Assembly: GCA_973895155.1 (NCBI GenBank)
Contig: OZ316898.1
Coordinates: forward strand, 11,284,001-11,348,000
Direction of reading: 5' to 3'
DNA length: 64,000 nt
Origin: Marsupella aquatica
Lineage: Eukaryota; Marchantiophyta
The notes under the pieces are model-generated. The model was not told the origin of the DNA, ran no database searches, and saw only the letters and a list, made by a program, of their open reading frames with translations. This document shows, piece by piece, positions 41,320 to 53,486 of the stretch. Position numbers and translations under genes: made by a program. Each line of letters starts with the position of its first letter. Position 1 is the first letter of the stretch.

Positions 41320-42090
41320 TGACGGACTACTCCAAACACAATGACAAACCACAACAATTCGAAAACCCTTGCAACTGGAAAAATTCTTCTTTCACCCTTG
41401 CCATGGCTTCTCCTTGTGGCCAGCACAAATGTGTCCTCCTAGCTCGCACAATTAAAGCCCTAACAAATCGCCATATTACCTCTTATATGCATGGGACAAA
41501 AACCCCAAACATCTTTGAAAATGTCCACAATAAACAGCCACTGGAAAACCGGCGAAAAGCTATGGCAACTTGATGTTCAACAGACAATGTCCTATTTGTC
41601 GAATTGCAAAGGCCAGGTGAGGGATGTGTTGTCATGTCTTCTTGAACCAAATCGCAAATATACATGAATGTTGCTGGTGACACCCCCCATGACACCCGAA
41701 ACATATACTTGAAGCAAACAGGATCGTCCTCGATGACATGCTTGAAATACCAGCCACTCCACTCTCTTGACCTTGGCTCAATATAATTCTGAGAAATCTG
41801 TTGATAGTCTTTGCTAAACGCATGCTGAATAGTTTGAAGAAATTGAACTAGGTTTGCAACAGTCTACCATTGTCACTTGGCACCCGCCTTTGTGGTAAAG
41901 AATTGTTGGCAACACGAGTGTACAATTGTAGTGGCATCAAGATCAATTGCTGAAAAGCTAGAATTGTGGAGAATATTAACTTCCATTCCTCATTTGAAAG
42001 CACCATTGCTTCGTAATAGTGTGAACTGAAAAGGCCTGCACAAGGAAGTAAAGGAATTAAACATGTCAATAGTGAACCCCAAGTTGAGGG
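41320..42090 (-). pseudogene. PIF/Harbinger transposase (HARBI1-like) remnant
   Basis: Three blocks are collinear with the family. The N-terminal helix reads VLSNEEWKLIFSTILAFQQL (about 41990). The segment DDPVCFKYMFRVSWGVSPAT, with MYICDLVQEDM and LSVEHQVAIAFRRFSSG, spans about 41750-41520. The third, CWPQGEAMARVKEEFFQLQG then FSNCCG (about 41430-41350), is the entry to the nuclease domain. The next family motif, GAIDGTHI with the first catalytic Asp, is replaced by unrelated residues and a stop. The rest of the DDE domain is missing, and stops or frame changes separate the blocks. No terminal repeats were found. Confidence 0.8.
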
Positions 42091-42688
42091 TGATAAGTGA
42101 AAGTAACAACAAATTGTAGGCACACATAATGAAGTACTTGCACAAAATTATGAGTTAGTCCGACTTGTTTTGTTAGCATGAATGTGACTCTTTCAAAGTA
42201 AGGAAGCCAACTTCGGTTTGCGAGGCCCCATGAACTACTTACTTTGACCTGTATTATTTTTGGGTTTCTTATGGCGTAATGAAGCAAAACATTTTGATAG
42301 CACTAGTCCTTGAGTTTTACCACAACTATATCATGAGTCCAAACTGAGCAGTTGGTTTCGGCAGGAGACACGCGCCTGGCTTGTCATGTCCAACACCACC
42401 CCTTCCCATTTTTCCTATGGAAGGAACCAAGTCAACCGCTATAGTCACGCAGGGCCATACATGCTTTCTCATCGCGACTCCCCGTTACCATTCCACGCAT
42501 ATCGAAAAGTGGGATCCTAGAGTCTCTAGGGGCCTTTCTCCTTGCCGAAATGATACTACACCTATTGTTTCAAAGAAATTTTCTGTGCAAACAAGAAGTC
42601 TGTGCTAACAAGGATCTGACAGGAGTTTTGAGTACATGATCCGATAAACTGAGTGACCGTTGCTATAGCATTTGGAGGACCGTGCAAG

Positions 42689-42731
42689 TTACTTCTCGAT
42701 CTCCTGCTCTTGAATGGAGATCGAGAAGTAA
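42689..42731. repeat. perfect hairpin, 16-bp arms
   Basis: TTACTTCTCGATCTCC (42689-42704) is followed by an 11-base loop and then its exact complement GGAGATCGAGAAGTAA (42716-42731). It lies in gene-poor DNA; no host transcript or element is evident. Confidence 0.85.
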
Positions 42732-43399
42732 TTTTCTCTTGTGAACTGGCGATTACTTTTCCAACTACAATGAGTGATGATTACAAATAATTGAACATTG
42801 TTGTTGCTTCAGAATTATAAGAACCATCCCAATCAATCATGAAACGTATGCTGCATAATGAATAAACTTTTCACAATTTCGAGCAGTGGCCCCGACATTA
42901 TAAGGAGAGGCAAGCCGTCTTCAGCAAGGAACGACCAGCTCAAGAAGTGGTAAGGGTGCAGGAATGAGCCGCATCTTGGAGCAAGCGGAAACTGGCAAGG
43001 GCTCAGGAAAATGAGAGCAGTAGACATGAAAAACGACCAGACCTTGTGTAACTGAAGAGGAAGTCACTCAGGAGCTTCTGTGCAGGCGCATCGATGACCA
43101 ATGTCGTATATAATCGGGGATGTTCAGAGAAGTCGTCAAGAAAGGGAGAAATGAAGTGAGGTGGAATGCAGGCTATTCTGTGCATTATGTTCGGCTAACT
43201 TGTCTTCTAGCAGACAACACTTTGCAGGGTCACATCTTGCGCAGCGCCTGTTTGCAGGTTCACAAGTTTGCGGTGCCTCAAATCCCTGCATACTTCACTG
43301 TATAGAGGGAAGCACATAACGACATAGCAGAGACACGAGCTCTTTTCATGCACGAACACGTGTAAGTGGGTAAGATTCTCTTGTTGCAGCACATCCAAC

Positions 43400-44440
43400 T
43401 TTTCCTGAATGTTACGCATTTTGAAGGGCCGCATTCTTCAGGGTCGTTGCACATGCAAAATGACCCTAGTCATGATTGACTCTTATCCAAAGTACTTGGC
43501 TTTGCCTTAACACTTAGGGCCAACTCGCATGTCTAGAGTCCTTCACAATGCGACCCTTAGACTGCAACATGTCGTGATAAGAATTGATAATTGTGCAATC
43601 CCGTAAGCCCCTCCTTCGGCAGGCCTGACTGCAGGTCTGGTGGGGACCCAAGGGCAAGGTCCGGAAACTTTCCGGCCGTTGCAGGTCCTGACCTCTACTT
43701 TGCTAATAAAACAATCCTCAAGCTTCTATACATAGCACTTCCTGGACTGTCGCTGACAGAATGATAACCATGACCTTGTACTGGTTTCTCTGATTGGTAT
43801 AGCAGATCACACTTTTCCCTGAAGTGGCGCATGAGGTAAGGGCCGCATTGTGAAGGAGTGTCTACATGCGAGTTGGCCCTTAGACTCTATTACTAAAGAG
43901 GCATGAATCTCTTTGAAAGAAGAGTAGCCAAAACATAAACCACGGCTCCATAGAGAACAAACATTTGGCAAAACATTAACGAAGACTCTATCAATCTTGA
44001 CTCTTAACCAAAGTACTTGGCCCTGTAACACTTAGATTATTACAAAATAAACTTGACTCAGTTGGAAAAAAGTGTTGTCAAAACATAAACCAAAACTCCA
44101 CGAGGAAGAAGTTGATGACACAAAATAGATCGGGCTGGAGCAGATGACAACAAATGAAAGGTGTCAAAAAATAAACCTGAAGTCGATGACACAAAGTTGA
44201 TCAGGCCAGAGCGAGTGACAAAATAAAAGAGTCTTAGTTTATGTTCCGGCAAACTCGGGCAGGAGCAGGCAACAACATTGGGGATTGGGATGGGCACGGT
44301 ACGAAGCCCCAGGAAAATGGGGGAGCATTAACTTGTTACAGATTTAATACACGGTGTCACCAACTTGTTGTAGATTTAATTTGTTGTAGATTTAATGTGA
44401 GGTGTCACCTCTATGTCAACAACACGTGTGAATTTGCATT
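43400..44440 (-). repeat. dispersed repeat copy B2 and nested inverted repeats
   Basis: From 43654 to 44440 this is the inverted partner of 37000-37711, including a GC-rich palindrome at 43654-43682 matching the one at 37681. Nested inside, about 46 bp at 43525-43560 (AGGGCCAACTCGCATGT...CTTCACAATGCG) recurs inverted at 43838-43883. TGACTCTTATCCAAAGTACT at about 43479 recurs in direct orientation at about 43998. Confidence 0.78.
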
Positions 44441-44699
44441 CGGAAATGGTTGGAGGCTTCTTTCTTGTCATTGAAGGCAGTATCGACAAATTTCATCATC
44501 GACGACCGAGCTTCCAACAGATGAACCAGGGGCCTTCATTCATCGATTGAGCGACATCTTCGTTCAGTTTCTTTGTTCAGTGCAACGAAGTGACAGCCAA
44601 GAAGGCTAAAAAGACAGACGGGCAGAGGCAGAGAGCCATCGATAGGGGAGCGAGAGAGGTAATTTTTCCTGTAAACTTTGATTATGTAACAAGGAACGA

Positions 44700-45070
44700 C
44701 CATGAATGCCAGTTTCAGACAAAACAGACAACACACGGTTCATCTTAGAGAAACAATTTTAAACATTAAGGCTCTAGATTTCTGGTGAACCTGGATTAAT
44801 TCTGAACAATGCAGGGCAATTGAAGATTTTGGAAGATTGCTTCCAGTCAATTGTAGTTTCCGTTCGACTGTCGAGTTTGTGGAGCATACAATTGATTTCT
44901 TCTCAGATTTCTTCTCAACGCTTTTATTCATATCAATTGACAATTAAACGTGTGCTTGCACAGTCGTTTTCTTAGAGTACTGATTATTCCTTGGTAAGAT
45001 TTATTTGTAAGAATTGCTTTCAAGCTTTTAACACTATTTCTGACAGAACTCAAACGAATTGCTTAGCAGT
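44700..45070 (+). repeat. dispersed repeat copy A2
   Basis: Direct-orientation partner of 32585-32960, collinear over about 360 bp with substitutions and small indels. It lacks the 90-bp tandem duplication seen in the other copy. Confidence 0.8.
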
Positions 45071-45926
45071 GAAGCAATTCCGAGATCTCTCCTTCTTGAG
45101 GCAAAGTTTCCTTTCAAATCTTGGTGTCAACGAAAATCGATTGTGTATCTACGGAGAATCTGCTCACCGTTGCAACCTTTGGATTAATACCACATCACTG
45201 TCAATGTTTCTCAATCACCGGATAACGACACGAGCAAAGTGAACAGTCCACGCAAGAATCATTTGCATTAATACTCGTGCAGGTTTCGTATCACATGAAA
45301 GCATGGTGCAGCAACAGCCAAGGACATTGGCTTCGCATGACTCCAGAAAGTGGTATAGTAGAAAATCGATGAAATATACAAGAAAGTTTTCTGGTATCTA
45401 TGGAAAGAATCCAGTCCCCTTATATCAAAGTATGTGAAGCAAAGGTGAGCCTTTGGTTTGGTCTCTAAAGCAACAAGAAAAATGGCTTGTACATGGGGTT
45501 GAAATTATTCAAAGCTAATTAGCTAAGAGCTTCTTCCCTGTGGTCATTGAAGGACGAAAATCTTATCTACGCAAATACCCCAATTATAAAGAAACGATCA
45601 ATCCCATCAAAAAGAATAACTCCAATACCTTTCATCTTCACTGACCTGTACTGCAAAACCGCTCCCATTCTTCTGATTCTGTCTGAGTTGTCATCTTGGA
45701 TGGAATAAACCAGAGCGGCCTTGAAACCGAGAACCGAGAGTATTCTCGACTGGCCAAACCTCTAGCCAGAACAAATTTTCCTCTATAAGTTAACATAGGT
45801 GTTGAGGCTGCCAGCCAGATTAATTTTAGTGTTCCAAATGCTTCGCAGTTCCAGTGCTAGTAGATCATTAGATGTTCAGCCAGAAACATTAACACCTCAG
45901 CTGCGTTGATAATCGGCAACTGAGTC
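45071..45926. other. spacer downstream of the DUF1997 gene
   Basis: The presumed 3' UTR of the minus-strand gene. No other feature was recognised. Confidence 0.4.
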
Positions 45927-48012
45927 TCAAGCAGAGGACAACCTGGCTTGCCTTTGCCGAGCATATTCGTTGTAGTCCTGCACAAGCCTGGTGTTTACCC
46001 GATCCTTCATATTTTCCAGCAGCTGAGACAGTAACTGTTACCCAAAACATTTCCTAGTTAAGCCTTGAGTACAATAATTCAAGATACTAGGAGGAAATGA
46101 GATTCATCTTTGCACAGGAGCCCTGAACTCAATGATCAGGAACAAAATGCAGTATTGCAGCTCTTTCAATGCTCAACTAAATTGGAAGGAGGCTAGAAGG
46201 TTGTTAAATGGATTTTGTTCCTCTGAGAAACAGAGCCAAGGGAGAGCCCTTGTGGGAAAAAAAACGAAGACAAGTCCAGCTCACCTACAGGAGAGCACTT
46301 ACCGCCCTTCCAAAACTTTCGATGATAGGTGGAGGCATTAATCCAAGTGAGGGAGGAATCGCAAGGTCTACAGTGAGTTCCATTTGTCCCTTCAGCCTTG
46401 GTGGGGCACGTCCTCCGCTTTCAGGATACAATGAGCCAAAAATACCCAGGTCAAACTCTGACGGCTTGACCTGATAATCTAGCCCTCGGAGCTCCCATCG
46501 TTTCTGTCTAGCACCAAACTTTAATGAGTATATTCCAATCTAGCACCAGTTTTGATAGCAAACTTAGAATTCGTTGACAAAGTAGGATAAACAGTCCTCG
46601 AGTGTAGAACCGATATCATTCAACACCTTGTAACAAGAATTACGTCGCTAGATGTCGCGATAATAATATAATACTTTAAACACAAAGTCAGGTGTTTCAC
46701 AATTCAATGGGCAAAATAAATGGACCTACAGCCTCCAGGGTTAGGATCTTGGACACGGTTCTGGAGCTGCCAGCATTTGATTTTGGTGCATCCTTCAGAA
46801 CGACGCGCATATCGATCACAGGTCTGACGGAGAGGAAGAAGAACTCCATGGGGAGCATGAATATGCGCCATTCTTCCTGAAAAGCAATTGGCAAGGACTT
46901 CGGCTTGTCAGCCTCGGAATTCAACGAAGGAGATGACCTAACTAGCTGATTTTTTCCTTATGACAAGTAAGGATAAATTCTACTTCTCATTTAGTAACGT
47001 GCCCCAACCCTAACCCGAAGCGGAATTGAAAACACTATACCAGCCCCCAGGAAATTGAGCGATCTTAACATTAGATTCGTAGTGAGGGCTGACCAGCATA
47101 CGTCATTAAGCTTTTGTCGACGTCGTGTGTCCGGAAACAGAGCATCAAAAATGCGATCCTCGTCCTCCATGTACTGCTCGAAGGACACCTGCACAACACA
47201 GCAACCAGTACCGGTAATCAGCTGTCAGAAACCACAAAGGCAGACTACTGATCCTCTGCGTCGGCCCATCCACTTGGATCCAAACGATTGCCAAAAAGAC
47301 TAGGCGACTCAATTCACATCTCAGGGGATATTACCGTTCACTATCCTCTATCATTGAAATCAGTAAACTGTTACGTTGATAGGACACTCCAAATCATAGG
47401 AGCGACGTCCAAATCACGAGACGCAATTTTCCGTTCTCCAAAAATCTAGAATAATAGATGACACAAACTTCATGGACAGGACAATCTTCAGACCACATGT
47501 CCGAAACATCCAAACATGCCTTCATGGACATCTACGAGAGCTGCCTGAAGAGCATGCACGCCTCAGCTAGAGGAAAACCTTCATGGACATCTATGAGAGC
47601 TGCTTGAAAGAGCATGCACGCCTCAGCTGGAGCAAAACCTGCTCAGCATTCGAGCATTTTTCCAACTGAATTTGGGCGAAACAAGCACAATTCAGCCATA
47701 AACAGTTGAAGTCATGCACACTAGCTCTCGCTTCTTGCTGACTCTGTTGACATAGATTAAGCAACCACGAAGTAGCGGGAAAGGATCTCCACTTGAATTC
47801 CCGAACGCACGCACCGTCTGAAACTCTCGAAGCACCAAGTCGGTGTACACATTGCTCTGGAATTTGACCCGCTGGCTGGCAGCAGCACGGCAGACGACCG
47901 GCTTCCTCCCGCCCGCCCTTCGTGAGGGTCCCCCGGATGTTAAGAATTGGGGAGGAGCGGTGAGAAGTGGGGTGGAGCTCGTCGTGAGGAGGCTCAGGCT
48001 GTAGGAGGCCAT
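45927..48012 (-). CDS. DUF1997 family protein, probably chloroplast-targeted
   Basis: Five exons keep phase 0: 48012-47815, 47188-47102, 46876-46730, 46539-46303 and 46034-45927, giving 258 residues. The first about 42 residues (MASYSLSLLTTSSTPLLTAP...RKPVVCRA) are Ser/Thr-rich without acids, like a plastid transit peptide. The core shows the DUF1997 order: VSFEQYMEDEDRIFDALFPD, RRQKLND joined to EEWRIFMLPMEFFFLSVRPV, IDMRVVLK, RWELRGLDYQV, LGIFGSLYP, LKGQMELTVDLAIPPSLGLM and LLSQLLENMKDRV. The molecular role is unknown; the family is shared by cyanobacteria and plastid-bearing plants, which suits the transit peptide. I took the ATG at 48012 (good context) over one 11 codons upstream at 48045. 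The donor of exon 1 (ACG|GTGCGT) was chosen to fit phase and family. A 60-bp duplication sits in intron 1. Confidence 0.88.
47521..47640. repeat. 60-bp tandem duplication in intron 1 of the DUF1997 gene
   Basis: TTCATGGACATCTACGAGAG at 47521 recurs at 47580 as TTCATGGACATCTATGAGAG. The units agree over nearly all of their length, including GAGCATGCACGCCTCAGCT. Confidence 0.9.
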
Positions 48013-48086
48013 GGCCGCCGGGACTGTGAACTTTCCAGTATCCAAAACGATTTTGTCAACTGATCAATTGTTGTTGAGAGAAGCAG

Positions 48087-48240
48087 AGAACAAGCACTAC
48101 CAGAGCAATCGCTTCCTCGTCCGCTGCAATTCCATCACCTTTTTGCCGATGAAAACAAGCAGAACAAGCGCTAACAGAGCAATCGCATCGTCGTCCGCTG
48201 CAGCTCCATCACAGTCTTGCCGATGAGCAGCAATTCTGCG
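48087..48240. repeat. 74-bp tandem duplication upstream of the DUF1997 gene
   Basis: AGAACAAGCACTACCAGAGC followed by AATCGC..TCGTCCGCTGCA and TTGCCGATGA recurs 74 bp later with about 10 differences. It lies within 230 bp of the ATG, so in the leader or promoter. Confidence 0.8.
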
Positions 48241-48448
48241 ACAGGGTGCAAAGGAGCGGACGTGCAAAGCATCAGAATTCAATTCAGTCGAAATTACATG
48301 ATCGAATGCGCACTGCCGCTCTCTGTTTCCATTCTGTTAAAGCTCCGAAACAGTCCGAATTTCGAACGCACAAGCTTCATCACTGGATTCTCTATGATTC
48401 TCGCGACGATATGAGATTCTCGTGATGTCTGGCCTCCATGGGGACATC

Positions 48449-48775
48449 AGGGCCAGGGTAATTAGTGAATTTTAGTTCTGGGCCACGGTAATTGGTGAGC
48501 TTTGGTTCAGGGCCAGGGTAACTGGTGAGCTTTACTTCAGGGCCAGGGTAATTGCTGAGCTTTACTTAGGGCTAGGATAATTGCTGAGCTTTACTTCAGG
48601 GCCAGGGTATCTGGTGAGCTTTGGTTCAGGGCCAGGGTAATTGGTGAGCTTTGGTTCAGGGCCAGGGTAATTGGTGAGCTTTACTTAGGGCTAGGGAAAT
48701 TGGGAGCTTTACTTCAGGGCCAGGGTAATTGGTGAGCTTTGGTTCAGGGCCAGGGTAATTGGTGAGCTTTACATG
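48449..48775. repeat. 30-bp minisatellite, about 11 units
   Basis: The unit is CAGGGCCAGGGTAATTGGTG followed by AGCTTTGGTT or AGCTTTACTT. A shorter variant reading TTAGGGCTAGG recurs twice at similar spacing, suggesting a higher-order repeat. Confidence 0.93.
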
Positions 48776-48778
48776 GGA

Positions 48779-49240
48779 TGAAAAATCAGTCCAACTTGTT
48801 AGCACATGCCACACTGAGCACCAATGTAAAAAAATATATCCAGTTTATCATGACTGATTGAAGAGAAGAGAACCATAGATTTTATCATGGTATGGAGAAT
48901 CGGTACAACTTAACTTGTTGGCATGTGGCACAGTAGTGCTACTTTTTTATGTGCATTTACCAGAAAGGAAACATTGCCTGGTAGTATAGTAAGAAATGGC
49001 CCAAACTGTTCTGGAAACTCAACAATACACATGCCACACGCTGACTGATCTAAAAGAATAATCCAGTTTATCATGACCGCTAGAAAAGAAGAATAGAGTT
49101 TATCATGGTATGGCAATCAGTCCAACTTGTTGGCACATGCCATGCGGCACATTAGTGCTTTTAGTGCATTTGCCAAAAAGGAAAGTATTGCCTTATGGTA
49201 TTGTAAACTGGCCCACAATGTCCTGGAAACTACTATAGAT
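48779..49240. repeat. 223-bp diverged tandem repeat, about 2 units
   Basis: ATCCAGTTTATCATGAC at 48838 recurs at 49061. Both copies share AATCAGTCCAACTTGTT..GCACATGCCA, TTTATCATGGTATGG, TGCATTTRCCARAAAGGAAA and GTCCTGGAAACT-like blocks. Confidence 0.8.
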
Positions 49241-51734
49241 AGTACATGGTATTGACAAAACCTCATTGTTTGGTGTATGTGACCACAGATTTTTGGTCAT
49301 GGGCTGGTTTATAATGTTTTCCTTCATTGGCCTGGGAATGCCATCTTGTGTGAAGGAGTATTTGCTGGGAATATCACTAAAACTATGGGCAAGTTATTCT
49401 TCCCTTAAGTACTTATGAGAACACCCATATATATAACCCATCACAATCTAAGATCAAACACAAATGAACAATATGCATATATGCTGCAAGTGGTTTGTTA
49501 TGGCTGCAAGCGTCTCATATCCTGTTGGAATCGAGCTAACTGGCTCATTTGAATGCTGGGTCATTGGGTTTTTGAGCTGAGGTGATACCATGTGTAGATG
49601 TTTGGATGGCTACAAGGTTCTATTTTGGTCATCCCATACCTTGCTTTACTTGTGTTTGGGCTTGTGATGTAGATTATTTCTTGGGGATTTGTATCGGTGC
49701 TTGGTAGGGGCTGCATCCTATCTCATCTAAGCTATGAATAGTCACTTTCTAGTCTCCCCCTACAATCCAAGCCTACCAACAATTATTGCAGTTGTCAAGT
49801 AACGGCAAGCAGATGGCTGTAAGTGAGCCCTGGCACTTGCCAACATGTCATGACATATAGTATTGTAACCATAGCATATCAAAACATGTGAGTGATCAAG
49901 GTTTGGTAAGTATGCAGTCATCCCTGAAACTAACATGCAAACAAAAATAGATATGTTGCATGGTAGACCAGAAAAGTGAATGTAGAGTGAACTGGTATGT
50001 AAGTAGCAGAGGTGCAGGCTAAATATGAACAGTGTGTGAAATGAAATGAAAACCGATTGGATGCCACGATCCGTCAGGAGCCTCTACTGAATCACACTCA
50101 AACTCAGTGTAGGGAGTACTACAGTTAAAGCTTAGCCTAGAGATCATGTGTGTGAGAAAAAGTGATTCACGGAAAACTGTGAAATGAAACAAGTCATGAT
50201 GCCCTGAATAACCCAGCCCTAGCATTCCTCTAAGAACACGCCACTAATTTAAAAACATTTACTCTAACCTAAGAAAACACCACTAGTTTAAAAACTACAT
50301 AATGTACCAGCAGGCATGCAAGGGACATACTGATGTACACAATAGAGGCAATATCCCTTGCATGAGAGTGGTCACACAGGATCTTCTTGTCACTAGCTGC
50401 ATGTCTAGAAGGTGTCAAACCTGGCTCAGCCCTAAAATAAATTTGGCTGGAAGGAGGCTAAAGAACTCCATCAATTAAAACTAGGACCAAATTGGCTGCA
50501 AAAAAACAGCAAGTTCAAAAAAAAAAACAAGAAGTGCAGAGGATAGAAGAATCAGTGGAACTTCCCCATGTGGTAGCATAGAGGTGTATTCCATGTGCTG
50601 GGATTTACTAAGTTGTCACTCTTTTCTCCTGGGTTGTAATCTTTTGTAGTTTTGTTTGGTCCTTATAAATAAATTGGTCCACTTTTACCTTCAAAAATTC
50701 AAATAATTTGCCTCTCTTTTTACATTCATTACCTTTTCCAAAGAGGCAAAATTAGTAGTGGGATCCAAAACCAAAGATGGATTTCATTTTCAAACTCCTT
50801 TGACTGCTGTTCACAGTTATTGTGTGATGCTGGTGGGTGGGGGGGTAACCCCTGTTCACTAAGTTTTACTGCTTCAGGAACTCTTAGTAATTGCTGCCCT
50901 TAACACCCCACCAAGTGAATTGAAAGATAAATTCCGGGGCCTTCAAAGTTCCAAGATTGCTTTTATACCCCCTTCAAACAATCCTCCTTCTCTTGTACCG
51001 TAGAAAACACTAGGTTTTGTGCATGCCATGTACCACAAATGTTTGTTTTCAAACTACAGGACAATGCCAGAAGTAATTTTGTTGACGTTTACTGAAAAAA
51101 CACTGAAGACATTTTTTCACAAAGAAATGCGTAACATCAAAATACTTTGTATTATATGCAGCGAAGATTCCCAAGTTTCACAATCATCTTGCTAATAAAT
51201 CAATATGAGAAGCTAGAGATTATATCTAGGCTTCTAGAGTGTAACTTTAAACTGTGAGATCTAGGCTTCTAGAGTGTAACCTCTAAACTGTGATTTACCA
51301 CCAAAATTAATATGGTAAGAGAAAAAAAAGTATACATGTCAAAATGATAATCATGCTGATTTTTGTCATCATTTCTATTAACATTTATCATTTCTATTCA
51401 AAGAGTCTCGTTATCTAAAATCTTGTCCCCAACTTTCACAATCAGTTAGTAAATGTTGTCTCTAGGGACTGAATTCCTTATTTTTTACTTATTACTTATT
51501 TTTTCACCTAACAATATCGTCCTTACTGTAATAAATTCAAAGTTTACACGTCCCTGGAGTACAACACTGTAAACAGAAAAGTGCTCATTCTTGTGGCCAA
51601 ATCCTTCTGGACCTGTCGTTTCTTCGGACAAGAGAGACTTCGTACTCGAGATCTGGCGCACTACTGTATTACTACTGCACCGGCGGAGAAAATTTCCAAT
51701 CGGGCTCATCACACAGACCTGGAGAAGGAATTCC
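49241..51734. other. AT-rich intergenic, no gene recognised
   Basis: Only short open frames. A 35-bp duplication (ATCTAGGCTTCTAGAGTGTAAC) lies at 51224 and 51259. The last 200 bp should be the leader of the next gene. Confidence 0.4.
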
Positions 51735-52592
51735 ATGGAGAATCAGGAAGAATTGCAGCCAACGCAGGAGGAGCAGGAGGAGCAGGAGGAGTTGCTTCAA
51801 CTTGAAAACGCCATCTCGAGTAGATCTGTCATCTTAGACACAAGTGCAGCCGACGCCCACCTTCCTCCTGAAATCAGCAGCAGCAGCAGAAGATCGGCCC
51901 ACCCGAAGATTTCCGGAATTCTGCACTCGCTGATTTCGCAGGCGCATGCGTGCAGGTACGAGTTCGCGGAATACTTCGTGGCCTGGCAAGGCGTGCTGAC
52001 CGTCGCATTCTGCGGTATTCCTCCTTCCATCTGCCAGCTGAAACGGAACATCGATCTGCAGCTGGACGGGTGTTTGGCGAGAGAGAATCCCGGATCGAAA
52101 TGGCCGAAAATTAGCCTAGGCTGCTTGCGAGACGGCGCGACTCTCACCTTGGACCAGCTTCGGAGTCTTAGACACATCTGCAGTGAAGAGAGGCCTGCCT
52201 TAGCCGCCACGGAGCCCGTTATTGTGGATAACCTTGCTCTGGTCCTGTACGCGAACTGCTGCTTGGAGAGAACGATCACTGTGGCAACAACTCCGCTTGC
52301 ATTTCCTGTCGATCTCGCTGGACCCAGTTCCGAAGAAACTGGCCTCGTCCAGAAAGTTCTCGATGAGTTTTCTCTCGACAACGTTGGAAGTTACCACAGC
52401 TTCACTTCCAAAGCTGGAAATCACTCCGCCCACTACAGGAACTCCAAGGCGGGTGCCACGCTGGTTCATTTTCTGAAGAGTGTGCCCATTGTTTTGGCTG
52501 GGTTTAGAGCGAGAGTGGATTCGGAGTTGCCTGGAATGTATGATTGGTTCAGGGATGATTCTCTTCATATCACTGTCAGAGCCTTGTTCTAG
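51735..52592 (+). CDS. uncharacterised 285-residue protein
   Basis: One uninterrupted exon starts at an ATG in good context (TTCCATGGAG); an in-frame ATG further upstream (51591) would add 48 residues of leader-like sequence. The N-terminus is Glu/Gln-rich (ENQEELQPTQEEQEEQEELL). The body, from about residue 55, reads HPKISGILHSLISQAHACRY, EFAEYFVAWQGVLTVAFCGI, GSKWPKISLGCLRDGATLTL and, near the end, MYDWFRDDSLHITVRALF. No membrane span or signal peptide is obvious. The terminal LHITVRAL resembles one half of the HxT/S motif of 2H phosphoesterases, but no clear second half was found, so I assign no function. Coding reality is supported by length, composition and the matching start context. 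It converges with the P5CR gene. Confidence 0.7.
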   Translation: MENQEELQPTQEEQEEQEELLQLENAISSRSVILDTSAADAHLPPEISSSSRRSAHPKISGILHSLISQAHACRYEFAEYFVAWQGVLTVAFCGIPPSICQLKRNIDLQLDGCLARENPGSKWPKISLGCLRDGATLTLDQLRSLRHICSEERPALAATEPVIVDNLALVLYANCCLERTITVATTPLAFPVDLAGPSSEETGLVQKVLDEFSLDNVGSYHSFTSKAGNHSAHYRNSKAGATLVHFLKSVPIVLAGFRARVDSELPGMYDWFRDDSLHITVRALF

Positions 52593-53486
52593 CCCATGCA
52601 AATAGAGATTGCTGTTACTGAAGTCTCGCTAAGCTTTGCAATCTCGTGACCTTTCGAGTTTCATGATGAGTTGGCCAGGGAGCATTGATTCGGAGAGGAG
52701 GTCCTGAAATTTTTGCGAATGAGAAACAGATGAAAAATAGATTTGTTATGGTAAACTCCCAAATCGTATGGGTGGGACAAGTACATGGAAGGGCTTTCAC
52801 GCCCTGTTGTGAAAAGAGTTCTCTGCCTCTGACATTCACCTCAAGCTTATCAATACACCTGAACAAGACTTTCCTGTATAGATTTTAAGTCGAAGGTACA
52901 GGAGGAGAAAACCAAGGTTTTGATTTACGGCAAGATGCGGGGTAAAGAGATCCATGTTAAGAGTACGATGCGCGGTGCGCTTAAAGATTTCAATCATACG
53001 CATCAGCAAAATAGCCACCTTGTTTATAATTGAAATCTCCGAATTAGGGAACCTCGATATTTAAAGATAAAAACCCAGCTCAGTATTTCACAATGTTTGC
53101 TTGATTTCCACTTCATTTCAGCCATGGACCAACAAAGCAAGTGGCTAAGGTCTTCACAAATTGAAATGCAGTTTGTTGCCGAGTTTATTTCCAGCTGTGA
53201 TTGTGTCAATTTTCGGGAGCGAACCAGCCGAACCATCAAAATTTAGTATCAGAATCCCATGATGCTTAACACAACTACAATGTACGCAGCGTATGTTAAA
53301 ACCGAGCACTGTGGAAACAATTCTTGCTATCTCCTGGTTTTCATTCCGGGATTTAGTCTCGGCGTTCAGTGGTTGGTTGCTGTTGGAGCGCGCTGAGTTC
53401 CACAATTTCCTGTTCTTCCTCACAATGTAAACACCTGTTTAATGGCGCAGATATCTTAAGAGTGAGTCGATGAATCACGCCCGCTA
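52593..53486. other. spacer between two convergent genes
   Basis: Should hold both 3' UTRs. Nothing else recognised. Confidence 0.45.

Noticed and set aside
51797-52601. Long minus-strand frames opposite the 285-residue gene
   Set aside because: Antisense shadows; the plus-strand product has a far better start context and composition.
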